From Lachnospiraceae bacterium (GTDB taxonomy: Bacteria; Bacillota; Clostridia; Lachnospirales; Lachnospiraceae): DNA of 42,196 bases. The stretch lies in assembly GCA_017395635.1 (NCBI GenBank), contig JAFQOE010000013.1:1-42196 (forward strand), written 5' to 3'. A model generated the notes under the pieces. That model searched no databases. It was not told where the DNA came from and was given only the letters and a program-made list of their open reading frames with translations. The translations under genes and the position numbers were made by a program. Below, piece after piece: positions 27,097 through 36,504 of the stretch (positions are counted from its first letter, which is position 1; each line of letters opens with the position of its first letter).

Positions 27097-28404
27097 CTAC
27101 TTCACGGAAATTCTATTCTTGCCTGTACTTTTCACCTCATATAATACTTTATCAGCCTTTTCAAACACACGTTCTTTTTTGTCTCCGTATTTCCACTCTA
27201 CAACACCTGCCGAAAAATGAATTTTTTGCTGGATTTGTTCTAATCTTCTACATACTTCTGCCAACGCAATATTCTTAGTTAGAAGAATAAATTCATCTCC
27301 TCCAAATCGACCAATTATACTTTCTTCTGCAAAATTATGTTGTAGCATTTCCGCAAAATTCTTAATCACAATATCTCCATACTGATGCCCAAATTGATCA
27401 TTAATATGTTTGAAATCATCCATATCTAATATCACAAAGTAAAATTTAGAAAATGGGGCTTCATTGACATACTCCACCATCTTATCAAAGGCAATATCTT
27501 TTTGATAAACATTCGTCAAACCGTCTCTTTCAGCACGATAATTAATTCGTTCGCTCTCCATCTTCGCATCATGAACATCGCATACCCTACCTAACACACT
27601 GACGATTTTTCCACTACTGTCTGCTACACTTTTGTAAATTGCCATATGCCAACGGTATCCTCCACCAGATACGGTAGACAAATATTCCATACTATCCTCT
27701 GTTACCTGCATACATGCCGTTTCCAACGCTTTAGTAAATTTGTCTATATGTTCACTGTGTACCAGTGGAAACTGCTTAATGTATTGTTTGTAATGTTCTA
27801 TCTCTTTACGTTTTCTATTATTCGGCAAATTATAAGAAAAAACCATCTTATCTTTCGCCGGAAAATACTCAAATAGAATCCCTTGTGACGTAGCTTCCAA
27901 CATTCTATAACGCTCTTCTTGAATGGCTATTTCCGAATTCATTCTTCTTAATTTGCGAAGTTGTTCATCCTTTTCTTTTTCCAATGAAACATCTGTAATT
28001 ACCGCAAGATAAACCGGTCTATCAACATAAGATGTTTCTATCAAAGAGGCTTTCACCGCAAACCATCCAATACATCCGTTTTGACGTCTACTTCTTACCT
28101 CAAACTCTATATTTTTCTTCTTCGCAATATTATCTATGATATAAGTATAAAATGCATCTGCATCCTCAGAAACCAGTGTTGAAAACACATCATCATGTTT
28201 TGACGCATACGCTTCCTTATCCCATCCTATACAATCAAAATAGGCATTATTCAAATATAGTGCATGAATATGCTCCCCCACTTCAAACAAACACACACCA
28301 GCCCGAATATTATTCAATAGTATGACAAGCCACTCTTGTGCATCTTTGCCCAAACATCCAAGACGATGATAATCTGTTATATCATATCCACTCCAATCAT
28401 TCAT
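27097..28404 (-). CDS. PAS-domain diguanylate cyclase (GGDEF)
   Basis: Makes cyclic di-GMP from GTP. It is 435 aa. A first PAS-like sensor lies at about 30-140, a short coiled segment at 140-165, a second PAS at about 168-282, and a GGDEF domain at about 290-433 with intact RFGGDEF (366-372) and LDMDDFKHINDQFGH. No RxxD inhibitory site sits in the usual place. It has no membrane segment. The ATG at 28404 is preferred to the GTG three codons upstream. It is 49 bases after degV and 14 before the RCK-RyR gene, so it is probably in their operon. Confidence 0.9.
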   Translation of the reverse strand: MNDWSGYDITDYHRLGCLGKDAQEWLVILLNNIRAGVCLFEVGEHIHALYLNNAYFDCIGWDKEAYASKHDDVFSTLVSEDADAFYTYIIDNIAKKKNIEFEVRSRRQNGCIGWFAVKASLIETSYVDRPVYLAVITDVSLEKEKDEQLRKLRRMNSEIAIQEERYRMLEATSQGILFEYFPAKDKMVFSYNLPNNRKRKEIEHYKQYIKQFPLVHSEHIDKFTKALETACMQVTEDSMEYLSTVSGGGYRWHMAIYKSVADSSGKIVSVLGRVCDVHDAKMESERINYRAERDGLTNVYQKDIAFDKMVEYVNEAPFSKFYFVILDMDDFKHINDQFGHQYGDIVIKNFAEMLQHNFAEESIIGRFGGDEFILLTKNIALAEVCRRLEQIQQKIHFSAGVVEWKYGDKKERVFEKADKVLYEVKSTGKNRISVK

Positions 28405-28453
28405 ACAAACCACACCCCTTTACATTTATTCCCCAAAATACCTTCCATTTTTG

Positions 28454-29332
28454 TTAATCATCTAAGAATTGTACACCTGCTCCTAACATTCCCGGCCCCA
28501 AATAAATACCAAGAATACCTTCTATTCTTATAGGAAACACCTCATTATAATTCGGGAACAACTCTTTCATCTTCTCTTCTAGTTGATCTCGTTCTTCCCT
28601 AATGCCACCATCTGCTACCATAAGATTATACCTACGCCCAACATTTTCCGGTGCACTAACATAATTTTCCACCAATGAAATCAACTTCTTTTCTACCAAC
28701 TTATGCCCTCTAACCTTGGCAGCAGTACAAAGCTCACCTTCTTCTTCAAAGGTCAAGATCGGCTTAATATTAAGTGCCGTTCCTACTAGTGCAGTAGCTT
28801 TTCCAATTCTTCCTCCCTTCTGAAGATATTCCAATGTATCAATCGAGAAAAAGACAAATGTATCCTTACAAAGTTTCTCAGCCTTCTTACAAATCTCTTC
28901 AAAAGCCATTCCTTCTTCACGCCAGATAGATGCCTGTAACACCACCGCACCATGACCGATACTTCCTGACAAAGAATCAATAACACAAGTCTCCATATCC
29001 GAATCTTCAGCCGCTAATCTCACATGATTCACTGTACCTGAAATACCACCAGAAACCATAACCGCCAATACTTTTTCGTAACCTTCCGCTTTCAAATCCG
29101 CAAATAATGCTTCAATGGTCTCTCCACTCGGTGTACTGGTTTTCGGAATCTCTGTTTTTAGCCTTTCGTAAATATCTTCTATCGTTATATCTACACCATC
29201 TCGATATTCTCCATCTTCACAACGAATCATCATCGGTAACACTCGAACATCATACTGTTCCTGCATCTCTTTCGATAAATCCGCACAAGAATCCGTAATA
29301 ATCGCTATTTTTTTTCCATCATTCAATCCCAT
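28454..29332 (-). CDS. DegV family fatty-acid-binding protein
   Basis: Soluble lipid-binding protein of 292 aa, thought to deliver fatty acids to the fatty acid kinase FakA. DegV signatures are visible: IITDSCADLS near the start, PKTSTPSGE (about 65-73), MVSGGISGT (about 93-101) and LEYLQKGGRIGKA. Residue hallmarks of the acyl pocket cannot be assigned by eye. The ATG at 29332 is about ten bases after GAGGAG; a GTG two codons upstream is possible. It is first of the degV, GGDEF, RCK-RyR run. Confidence 0.9.
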   Translation of the reverse strand: MGLNDGKKIAIITDSCADLSKEMQEQYDVRVLPMMIRCEDGEYRDGVDITIEDIYERLKTEIPKTSTPSGETIEALFADLKAEGYEKVLAVMVSGGISGTVNHVRLAAEDSDMETCVIDSLSGSIGHGAVVLQASIWREEGMAFEEICKKAEKLCKDTFVFFSIDTLEYLQKGGRIGKATALVGTALNIKPILTFEEEGELCTAAKVRGHKLVEKKLISLVENYVSAPENVGRRYNLMVADGGIREERDQLEEKMKELFPNYNEVFPIRIEGILGIYLGPGMLGAGVQFLDD

Positions 29333-29466
29333 ATACACAACACTCCTCTCTATGAATCATTCTATTCACACTAATTTTCATTTTCATCAGTATAACATCG
29401 ATTAAACTATTTTTCCATAGTTTTCCTAAAACAGAAATTCACGAAAAACTCTTTATTATTATAAAC

Positions 29467-30816
29467 CTATCTCTTAGGATATCTTCTTCGCACAACACAA
29501 AAACATATTACATGTATCATAAACGTTATCAGCCACGTAACAGGATAAGATAAATACAATACAGTCGTTGTGTGATATTGCTCTACCTGAAAAATTGTAA
29601 ATATCCAAAGCAGACGCAATCCACACGCACCAATTAATGATACAATCATTGGCATAACAGAATATCCCAATCCGCGCAAAACTCCTACCATCACGTCCAT
29701 CAATCCACAGAGGAAATACACTCCACATATAATTCGCAAACGAATCATTCCCGCTGCAATAACATCCTCTTTCCCTGAATAAAGTCCCAGCAAATGTTCT
29801 CCAAACAAAACCACCAAACCACCCAATAGTATTCCGGTCATTATCACACACAGCATGACGCGCACTACAATCTTATTAATTCTTTCAAAACGTCCAGCTC
29901 CCATATTTTGACTAACAAAAGAAACCGCAGCTTGATGAAAAGCATTCATACCCATATATACAAATCCTTCTACGCTTCCCGCCGCTGCGTTTCCTGCCAT
30001 AATAACAGAACCAAAGGAATTAACCGACGACTGAATGACAACATTTGATAAAGAAAAAACCGTTCCTTGTAAACCAGCAGGTAATCCTATCTGCAATATT
30101 CGTCCCACATATTTTGTATGCAGACGAATGTCCTTCAAAATCAATTGATAAGCTTCTTTTTCTCGCAATAAACATCTGACAATCAAAGTAGCCGAAATAC
30201 ACTGTGACAATACAGTTGCCAATCCAACACCGGCAACATTCATCTTACATACAACCACAAAAAACAGATTCAAAACCACATTAATCAAACCTGCAAACAA
30301 CAGATAATACAAGGGGCGCTTTGTATCACCGACCGCTCGTAAAATAGCACTGCAAAAATTATATAGCATAGTCGCAATCATACCCATAAAATAGATGCGT
30401 AGATACGTTGTGGATAGCGCGATTACTTCTTTTGGTGTTTGCATCCATTGTAAAATCTGTTTTGCAAAAACAACACCAAATATAGTCAGAATAATCCCAC
30501 TTATTAAACTCAACGCAACCGCAGTATGAATCACATCATGAAGATGCCTATTTTCTTTTGCCCCATAATATCTCGCAGTTAATACATTCGCACCCACAGA
30601 CAAACCTATAAACAAATTAGTAAGTAAATTAATCAAAGAAGTAGTAGAACCAACCGCTGCCAATGAATTCTCGCCACAAAAACGTCCTACTACAACCACA
30701 TCTGCAGCATTGAACAACAACTGTAATATACTAGAACACATCAGTGGAATTGCAAAGCGCAACAGCTTTGGCAATATAGAACCATTACACATATCAATCG
30801 AATAACTTTTCACCAT
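29467..30816 (-). CDS. MATE family efflux transporter
   Basis: A 449-aa polytopic membrane protein with about 12 hydrophobic segments. IPLMCSSILQLLFNAADVVVVGRF at the N-terminus, ILRAVGDTKRPLYY and the equivalent VLRGLGYSVMPMIVSL in the second half, and LFIGLSVGANVLTARYYGA are MATE signatures. MATE proteins exchange cationic drugs or metabolites for Na+ or H+. The substrate cannot be read. The ATG at 30816 has GAGGTG five bases upstream. It is flanked by gaps of about 130-200 bases, so it is likely monocistronic. Confidence 0.92.
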   Translation of the reverse strand: MVKSYSIDMCNGSILPKLLRFAIPLMCSSILQLLFNAADVVVVGRFCGENSLAAVGSTTSLINLLTNLFIGLSVGANVLTARYYGAKENRHLHDVIHTAVALSLISGIILTIFGVVFAKQILQWMQTPKEVIALSTTYLRIYFMGMIATMLYNFCSAILRAVGDTKRPLYYLLFAGLINVVLNLFFVVVCKMNVAGVGLATVLSQCISATLIVRCLLREKEAYQLILKDIRLHTKYVGRILQIGLPAGLQGTVFSLSNVVIQSSVNSFGSVIMAGNAAAGSVEGFVYMGMNAFHQAAVSFVSQNMGAGRFERINKIVVRVMLCVIMTGILLGGLVVLFGEHLLGLYSGKEDVIAAGMIRLRIICGVYFLCGLMDVMVGVLRGLGYSVMPMIVSLIGACGLRLLWIFTIFQVEQYHTTTVLYLSYPVTWLITFMIHVICFCVVRRRYPKR

Positions 30817-30919
30817 ATTATCACCTCAAAGAATATTATATACCCTTTTCCTCAAAAATCTATATTCATACCTTCTAAAATTATCCCTCATATCATCATC
30901 CGAATTAACACTTTATATA

Positions 30920-30978
30920 AAAAGAACTTCGATTGTTTTGCAAGGTAATAACACCTCTCGAACAACCAAAGTTCTTTT
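30920..30978 (-). terminator. Terminator hairpin after the Nudix gene
   Basis: The stem AAAAGAACTT (30920-30929) pairs with AAGTTCTTTT (30969-30978). Inner pairings TTGTT/AACAA and AGGT/ACCT form a longer interrupted hairpin. It is about 40 bases after the stop at 31018 on the minus strand. Confidence 0.7.
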
Positions 30979-31017
30979 ATGTATTGTGAACTAAATTGAT
31001 ATAGTCACCTATTCCTA

Positions 31018-31524
31018 TTACAGTTCAAAAACCTGTTTAATACTATCATAGTGCAAGAAAATCCCCTGCTCTGCAAAGTTCTTAATTTCCCCTGACGTCG
31101 CCAACATAAAACCATCTGTTTCCGCCTCCTGCGGACATACATCCGATTCATCAAAATCCATAACAAAACGATAGATGTCTACAAAGTAGTTATCACCTTC
31201 ACTCGGATTCTCCCTTTTATAAGAAAATACATAACCACCTTCTGCAGCTGTTACATCTAATCCGGTTTCCTCTAGCACTTCACGCTTAACCGCCTGTTCT
31301 GAAGACTCGCCTGCCATCACAGCACCACCCGACACTTCCCACCAACCAGGTGCCCATGCCTTTGTCATCACCCTCTTGGTAATCAAAAACTTTCCATCTG
31401 GTCTGCAAACCACACCGAGTACTGTCAAATGATATTCTCCATCTTTCAAGCACCAGTCATTACGCTTCATTGTTCTACCTGTTGGCTTCTTATTTTTATC
31501 ATAGATATCCCATAACTCCATCAT
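31018..31524 (-). CDS. Nudix hydrolase
   Basis: Hydrolyses a nucleoside diphosphate linked to another group. It is 168 aa. The Nudix box G-x5-E-x7-RE-x2-EE-x-G is complete, running through GGAVMAGE, SSEQAVKREVLEETG (about 66-90). The N-terminus (MELWDIYDKNKKPTGRTMKR) resembles the isopentenyl-diphosphate-isomerase-like and related Nudix group. The start could be 31524 or 31521; 31524 is six bases from GAGG. The longer frame to 31602 overlaps the next gene and lacks a site. The substrate is unknown. Confidence 0.88.
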   Translation of the reverse strand: MMELWDIYDKNKKPTGRTMKRNDWCLKDGEYHLTVLGVVCRPDGKFLITKRVMTKAWAPGWWEVSGGAVMAGESSEQAVKREVLEETGLDVTAAEGGYVFSYKRENPSEGDNYFVDIYRFVMDFDESDVCPQEAETDGFMLATSGEIKNFAEQGIFLHYDSIKQVFEL

Positions 31525-31553
31525 CTTTATCCTCATTTCTCTATTACAAATAA

Positions 31554-32174
31554 TCAACGCACTATAGCATACACTTTCTTGTGTTCCATTGTCAACCTGC
31601 AAACATGTAAAATTGCCATAGCAACCTTAGAACAAATACCCACAATATATTTGCAATCTTCCTCCACCGAATGATGTCCTCGTCGAATATAATTACGGTG
31701 TTCTTCTTTCAAAAAATCACAAATATCAGACACGGTTCGAAAGTGTTCCAAATCCTCCAATTGCAAATTGCGTTTCCATCTTTCTATTTTCTTCTCATCA
31801 AGACCGCGAATATAGGCTCTAAGCTGATGTTTCAATTCTCCTTCATAAACACAGTGCTCAGCCATCGTTCCCGGATACTCCTTATTATGTGGATAAGTAA
31901 AATAATCTGCAATATAGTGAACCACTTCTCCCAGCTTTTCAAAATACACGGTAGATAGCTCTTTAGGAGAATCATACCCCTGTGTTAAACTACGAATTTT
32001 CTTTTCCACTAATGCAAATGTCTCATTAATCTCATGGCGTTTCGTCAAGAAAGAAGGCTTACAATCCGGCATAATACTTCCTACATAAAATGCCTTTTTA
32101 TGTTTAATAAAATTCGGAACATCCGAAATATCTACAATGTGCTTCGCTAATGAAATGTGTGACTTCTTACGCAT
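31554..32174 (-). CDS. Zinc-dependent phospholipase C-like protein
   Basis: A 206-aa protein with histidine and aspartate motifs of the zinc-dependent PLC / S1-P1 nuclease superfamily: SLAKHIVD (8-15), GSIMPDCKPSF (32-42), KRHEI, GEVVHYIADYFTYPHN (about 86-101) and HCVYEGEL (about 109-116). The function in this small cytosolic form is unknown; related proteins are common in Firmicutes. AGGAGG precedes the ATG at 32174. No signal peptide is evident. The gap to the Nudix gene is 29 bases. Confidence 0.8.
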   Translation of the reverse strand: MRKKSHISLAKHIVDISDVPNFIKHKKAFYVGSIMPDCKPSFLTKRHEINETFALVEKKIRSLTQGYDSPKELSTVYFEKLGEVVHYIADYFTYPHNKEYPGTMAEHCVYEGELKHQLRAYIRGLDEKKIERWKRNLQLEDLEHFRTVSDICDFLKEEHRNYIRRGHHSVEEDCKYIVGICSKVAMAILHVCRLTMEHKKVYAIVR

Positions 32175-32280
32175 GGCAACCTCCTAACTCTTTCATACGC
32201 ATTCTGTGTTTCACTCAATTTTTCCTATTAATGTCAGATAGATTAGCACTCTTAGTATTCTGTTAGATATTCATTTGTAG

Positions 32281-33216
32281 TTATTTGTCATACTCATCCA
32301 AAAAATGATGTTTCACTCCACCTTCTTTGTATGCAATCACTGTATTCAAATTCACATTCTCCACACTCCGGAAAATATTCATTTCAATCACATCACTTTT
32401 TTGCGAAAGTTCTTTAATTAATTGTTTGACTTCTGCACGCTTAGACTCTAATTCGCCTGTAGCACAACCTTCCGTGAATCGACATGCACACTGCAAGAAC
32501 TTCAACATATTGTAATCTCTCCAATGAATAATATCATCCTCGCGAATCAAGTACATTGGTCGAATCAATTCCATTCCTTCAAAATTGGTACTATGAAGTT
32601 TCGGCATCATGGTCTGAATCTGTCCACCATATAGCATGCCCATTACAATCGTTTCTATCACATCATCAAAATGATGCCCCAACGCAATCTTGTTACAACC
32701 AAGTTTCTTCGCATTACTGTAGAGATATCCTCGCCGCATTCTTGCACAAAGATAACAAGGTGAACCGCCAATATCATCCTTCGCAACAGTATTAAAAATA
32801 TCTGTTTCAAAAATATGAATCGGAACACCTAAAAACTTAGCATTATCCTCAATTTGCTTGCGATTTTCTGCATTATATCCCGGATCCATCACAAGAAATT
32901 CCACATCAAAATTCTTCTTTCCATGTCGTTCTAATTCCTGAAATAGTTTCGCTAACAACATAGAATCTTTGCCACCCGAAATACATACCGCAATTCGATC
33001 ACCATCCTGAATCATCTCATATTCATTGATGGCTTTGACAAACTTTCGCCAAATCTCTTTACGAAAGCGCTTTACAATACTGCGTTCTACATACTTCTCG
33101 TTCACAAGAACTTCTTCCCCGTCTACAATCTTAATGCGCTTATCTTCGCCTGCACTGTCTATTGTATGACTCAATGTTATTATATTATCTTTCATAGTAT
33201 CTGCATTCTTTTCCAT
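32281..33216 (-). CDS. TtcA-like tRNA sulfurtransferase (PP-loop)
   Basis: ATP-dependent tRNA thiolation enzyme of the TtcA/TtuA family. It is 311 aa. The PP-loop is SGGKDS (80-85). CYLC (C154, C157) and a further cysteine pair near CRFTEGC provide probable iron-sulfur and catalytic cysteines, and GHHFDDVIET is also typical. The target could be C32 (s2C) or another position. The start is uncertain: a GTG at 33234 has no site and the ATG at 33216 has only weak SD-like TAGAG; the family core starts later. It starts 24 bases after the tcdA stop. Confidence 0.82.
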   Translation of the reverse strand: MEKNADTMKDNIITLSHTIDSAGEDKRIKIVDGEEVLVNEKYVERSIVKRFRKEIWRKFVKAINEYEMIQDGDRIAVCISGGKDSMLLAKLFQELERHGKKNFDVEFLVMDPGYNAENRKQIEDNAKFLGVPIHIFETDIFNTVAKDDIGGSPCYLCARMRRGYLYSNAKKLGCNKIALGHHFDDVIETIVMGMLYGGQIQTMMPKLHSTNFEGMELIRPMYLIREDDIIHWRDYNMLKFLQCACRFTEGCATGELESKRAEVKQLIKELSQKSDVIEMNIFRSVENVNLNTVIAYKEGGVKHHFLDEYDK

Positions 33217-33240
33217 CTTAATCTCTATACTCACATTTCG

Positions 33241-34014
33241 CTATTTTACTAAATCTTTCACTACTTCTGATGCAATAATCAATCCAACCACGGATGGTAC
33301 AAATGCAACCGAACCGGGAGTCACTCTTTTCTTTACCGCAAAGCCTAGATCTTTTTTACTAACTTCTTCGTAAACATGATTGGTATCATGTGAATTCTCC
33401 GTCATTGTACTTGTAATACTCATCGGTGTAATCGGTTCTTCCTTTGAATAAACCACCTTTAACTTCTTCACACCACGCCTCTTCAATTCACGACGCATCA
33501 CCTTTGCTAACGGACACACTGAAGTTTTATAGATATCAGCCACTTCAAATTCTGCCGGATTCAATTTATTACCAGCACCCATACTACTTATAATAGGAAC
33601 ATTAGACTCCTTTGCCTGCATCACAAGCTGTATCTTTGCAGTCACAGTATCTACTGCATCCACAACATAATCGTATTCACCAAAATCAAATTGTTCTGCC
33701 GTCTCCGGGAGATAAAAACATCTGTGGGTTGTCACCTTACATTTCGGATTAATCTGCATAATTCGTTCTTTCATTGCGTCTACCTTGAATTGACCAATTG
33801 TAGCTCTCGTTGCAATAATCTGACGATTAAGGTTCGATTCAGCAACCGTATCACTATCAACCAAATCAATTGCACCAACACCACTTCGAACCAATGCTTC
33901 TACCGTATATCCACCAACACCACCAATTCCAAAAACAGCAACTCTGGCATTTTCCAAACGCTTCATTGATTCATTTCCAAATAATAGTTCTGTTCTCGAA
34001 AACTGCTCTGACAT
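33241..34014 (-). CDS. tcdA: tRNA threonylcarbamoyladenosine dehydratase
   Basis: E1-like enzyme that cyclises t6A to ct6A on tRNA using ATP, with sulfur chemistry often supplied by CsdE/CsdL-type partners. It is 257 aa. The ATP-binding GIGGVGG (29-35), the DSDTVAESNLNRQ stretch and the YVVDAVDTVTAK segment are ThiF/HesA-type, and AKVMRRELKRRG suits TcdA. The ATG at 34014 is used because family proteins begin near FSRTELLFG; GTGAG is the only weak SD. This enzyme would modify the t6A made by TsaB, TsaD and TsaE encoded at the left of the window. Confidence 0.88.
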   Translation of the reverse strand: MSEQFSRTELLFGNESMKRLENARVAVFGIGGVGGYTVEALVRSGVGAIDLVDSDTVAESNLNRQIIATRATIGQFKVDAMKERIMQINPKCKVTTHRCFYLPETAEQFDFGEYDYVVDAVDTVTAKIQLVMQAKESNVPIISSMGAGNKLNPAEFEVADIYKTSVCPLAKVMRRELKRRGVKKLKVVYSKEEPITPMSITSTMTENSHDTNHVYEEVSKKDLGFAVKKRVTPGSVAFVPSVVGLIIASEVVKDLVK

Positions 34015-34149
34015 CTTATTCTCACTTTCTACAAAATCTGTATACAAAACACTCTTATCTTTAATCATACACCAAACAAAATATGGTTGCAACAGACAAA
34101 GTGCTTCATCAATAATCGCGTATGCTCATCGTTATTATCTCATCACTTA

Positions 34150-35085
34150 CTACTCGCTAAATAACGGTGTAGACAAATAACGATCACCCGAATCCGGCAA
34201 TAAAACAACAATATTTTTTCCGATATTATCTTGTCTTTTTGCTAACATAGTAGCTGCTTTCAACGCAGCACCTGAAGAAATGCCAACTAAAATTCCTTCA
34301 CTCTGAGCAAACCTTCTGCCTTCTATCATGGCCGCCTCATTCTCCACCGTAATAATTTCATCATAGATTTCTGTGTTCAAAATCTCTGGCACAAAACCCG
34401 CTCCGATTCCTTGAATCTTATGGGCACCTGCCTGACCACCAGATAACACCGGACTATCTGCAGGCTCCATTGCTACAACCTTAACGTTCGGATTCTTCGA
34501 CTTCAAATACTCACCAACACCGGTAAGGGTTCCGCCTGTACCAACACCTGCCACGAAAATATCAACCTTTCCATCTGTTTGTTCCCAAATCTCCGGTCCG
34601 GTTGAGTTAAAATGAGCAGCCGAATTAGCAGGATTTACAAACTGACCTAGAATAACCGAACCCGGAATGCTATTCTTTAACTCCTCCGCCTTCTCAATAG
34701 CACCCTTCATTCCCTTGACACCTTCTGTTAAAACAAGTTCTGCACCATAAGCAGCAAGCATCGTTCTTCTCTCTACACTCATAGTTTCCGGAAGAGTCAA
34801 AATCGTCTTATAACCTCTCGACGCCGCTACCGCTGCCAAGCCAATGCCTGTATTACCGGAAGTAGGTTCAATAATGGTTGCACCCGGTTTGAGCATGCCT
34901 TTTCTTTCTGCATCTACAATCATGGATAATGCTGCTCTATCTTTTACAGAACCAGCCGGATTCAAATATTCTAACTTGGCAAGAATAGTTGCATGCTCCA
35001 CGCCAGCCACTTTGCTATAATTATTTAACTTCAGTAATGGAGTATTTCCAATTAACTCCAAAGCACTTTCCTTAATATTTCCCAT
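34150..35085 (-). CDS. cysK: Cysteine synthase A (O-acetylserine sulfhydrylase)
   Basis: PLP enzyme making cysteine from O-acetylserine and sulfide. It is 311 aa. The PLP lysine is K48 in [11 protein letters not shown], the phosphate loop is TSGNTG (75-80), and [12 protein letters not shown] is further along. AAAGGAG precedes the ATG at 35085 by eight bases; a 24-residue longer frame is unlikely. A LysR gene lies upstream on the same strand beyond a terminator, and metY is divergent, forming a small sulfur-amino-acid cluster. Confidence 0.95.
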   Translation of the reverse strand: MGNIKESALELIGNTPLLKLNNYSKVAGVEHATILAKLEYLNPAGSVKDRAALSMIVDAERKGMLKPGATIIEPTSGNTGIGLAAVAASRGYKTILTLPETMSVERRTMLAAYGAELVLTEGVKGMKGAIEKAEELKNSIPGSVILGQFVNPANSAAHFNSTGPEIWEQTDGKVDIFVAGVGTGGTLTGVGEYLKSKNPNVKVVAMEPADSPVLSGGQAGAHKIQGIGAGFVPEILNTEIYDEIITVENEAAMIEGRRFAQSEGILVGISSGAALKAATMLAKRQDNIGKNIVVLLPDSGDRYLSTPLFSE

Positions 35086-35201
35086 CTTTCCATCTCCTTT
35101 ACTTTCTTTTATACATATGTCAGAATCAATATGTTGTTGATTATAAAACTCAAACATTTGAAGTTCAACCTATTTTCCTAACATTTCCCTTACCAAAAAT
35201 A

Positions 35202-35237
35202 AACAGTCAGTTATATCATATCATATAGCTGACTGTT
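35202..35237 (-). terminator. Terminator after the LysR regulator gene
   Basis: A 15-bp stem, AACAGTCAGTTATAT (35202-35216) with ATATAGCTGACTGTT (35223-35237), one G-T wobble and a six-base loop. On the minus strand it is followed by TATTTTTGG. It lies about 60 bases after the LysR stop, upstream of cysK. Confidence 0.75.
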
Positions 35238-35298
35238 CTGTTTTATCTGAATCATTTTATTCTATCAGTTAAGTCATCTCCTGCACGATTGTTTAACG

Positions 35299-36210
35299 TC
35301 AACTCAACACATTATCCTTATACTTTCCGAGTTCTTCCAAGTACTTCTGTCCTAGTAAACTGATTGCCACACCTTTTCTCGCAATATAACCAATTGTCAT
35401 AATTTCCTCAGAATCCAACTTCACGGCACAATATTCATTCCCATTCAAATCCTCACAAATAATACCGGAACATAAAGTATATCCGTCAAGACCCACCATT
35501 AAATTCAACATGGTAGCACGGTCATTTGCTTTAATTAACCTCTTGTATTCATACGTACTTAACACCTCTTCTGCAAAATAGAAAGAATTATTATTACCTT
35601 GATCAAAGGATAGACATGGATAATCCTGCAATTCTTCCATTGTAATCAATTTCTTATTTGCCAGAGGATGATTTTTTGCAATATATACATAAATATGGCA
35701 ATTTAAAATCTCATGAAATTCCAAATCTCTTTCTTTAAATATCTTCTCAAGCACTTTACGATTGAACTCATTGACATATAAAATTCCGATTTCGCTCTTG
35801 AAATTACTGACATCCTCAATCACATCATAGGTTCTTGATTCCCTTATTGCAAATTCATATTCATCCATACCAAACTGCTTCACCATCTCCATAAACGCAT
35901 TCACTGCAAAGGTATAATGTTGCATAGAAACACTGAATTTCTTCTTAATTGTAGTTTGATCTATATATTTTGACTCCATTAACTCGTATTGCTCTACAAT
36001 CTGTCTCGCATAACCGATAAATTCCTCTCCCTCCGGAGTAAGTGAAATACCACGGTTCGTTCTCCGAAACAGTTCCATTCCAATCTCTGTTTCCAACTCT
36101 TTGACAGAAGCCGAAAGACTTGGTTGAGCAATAAAAAGACTTCGTGCCGCCTCACTCATGGAACCGGAATTAGCTACTGTAATTATATATCTAAGTTGCG
36201 TAAGTGTCAT
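35299..36210 (-). CDS. LysR-type transcriptional regulator
   Basis: A 303-aa LTTR. The N-terminal winged helix-turn-helix (1-60) includes MTLTQLRYIITVANSGSM and FIAQPSLSASVKELE; the C-terminal part is the effector-binding fold. Divergent from metY and beside cysK, it most likely controls sulfur amino acid genes, with O-acetylserine or a similar inducer as a guess. GGGAGG lies six bases before the ATG at 36210. The intergenic 36211-36504 would hold its binding site. Confidence 0.9.
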   Translation of the reverse strand: MTLTQLRYIITVANSGSMSEAARSLFIAQPSLSASVKELETEIGMELFRRTNRGISLTPEGEEFIGYARQIVEQYELMESKYIDQTTIKKKFSVSMQHYTFAVNAFMEMVKQFGMDEYEFAIRESRTYDVIEDVSNFKSEIGILYVNEFNRKVLEKIFKERDLEFHEILNCHIYVYIAKNHPLANKKLITMEELQDYPCLSFDQGNNNSFYFAEEVLSTYEYKRLIKANDRATMLNLMVGLDGYTLCSGIICEDLNGNEYCAVKLDSEEIMTIGYIARKGVAISLLGQKYLEELGKYKDNVLS

Positions 36211-36504
36211 AATGTTCCTCCCGGGTACTCATACCACCTCTTAATACTATTCTCACATTGTCCTTCGGCACTTACAAAACATTTAAAAGCTATTGTCGAT
36301 TCAACACATGCCGAGTACATTTTTATATCAACTTTTTGTAATTATAATATATTCTGTAATATCCAACAAGACAGCATTTTACTTAGCCATAGTTTTTCCC
36401 TATAACCAGCCACTGTTTTTATATATTTTTCTTTTTAACCAAAAACATTATATACTTACCACATACAAGAAATTACAGACACAAAGAAAGAGAGGTAAAC
36501 AATT
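36211..36504. promoter_or_regulatory. Divergent LysR / metY promoter region
   Basis: No gene in 294 bases. For metY, TATACT at 36451-36456 is a likely -10; its 17-base-spaced -35 is poor (TTTCTT), which suits activator dependence. A short dyad ATATTCTGTAATAT near 36348-36361 is a possible LysR-type site. No S-box (SAM riboswitch) or T-box was found. Confidence 0.45.

Noticed and set aside
29474-29851. Alternative minus-strand frame of 125 codons inside the MATE gene
   Set aside because: Overlaps the MATE coding frame fully; the MATE frame has the family signatures.
36211-36504. SAM (S-box) riboswitch before metY
   Set aside because: No S-box core or terminator/antiterminator pair is present.
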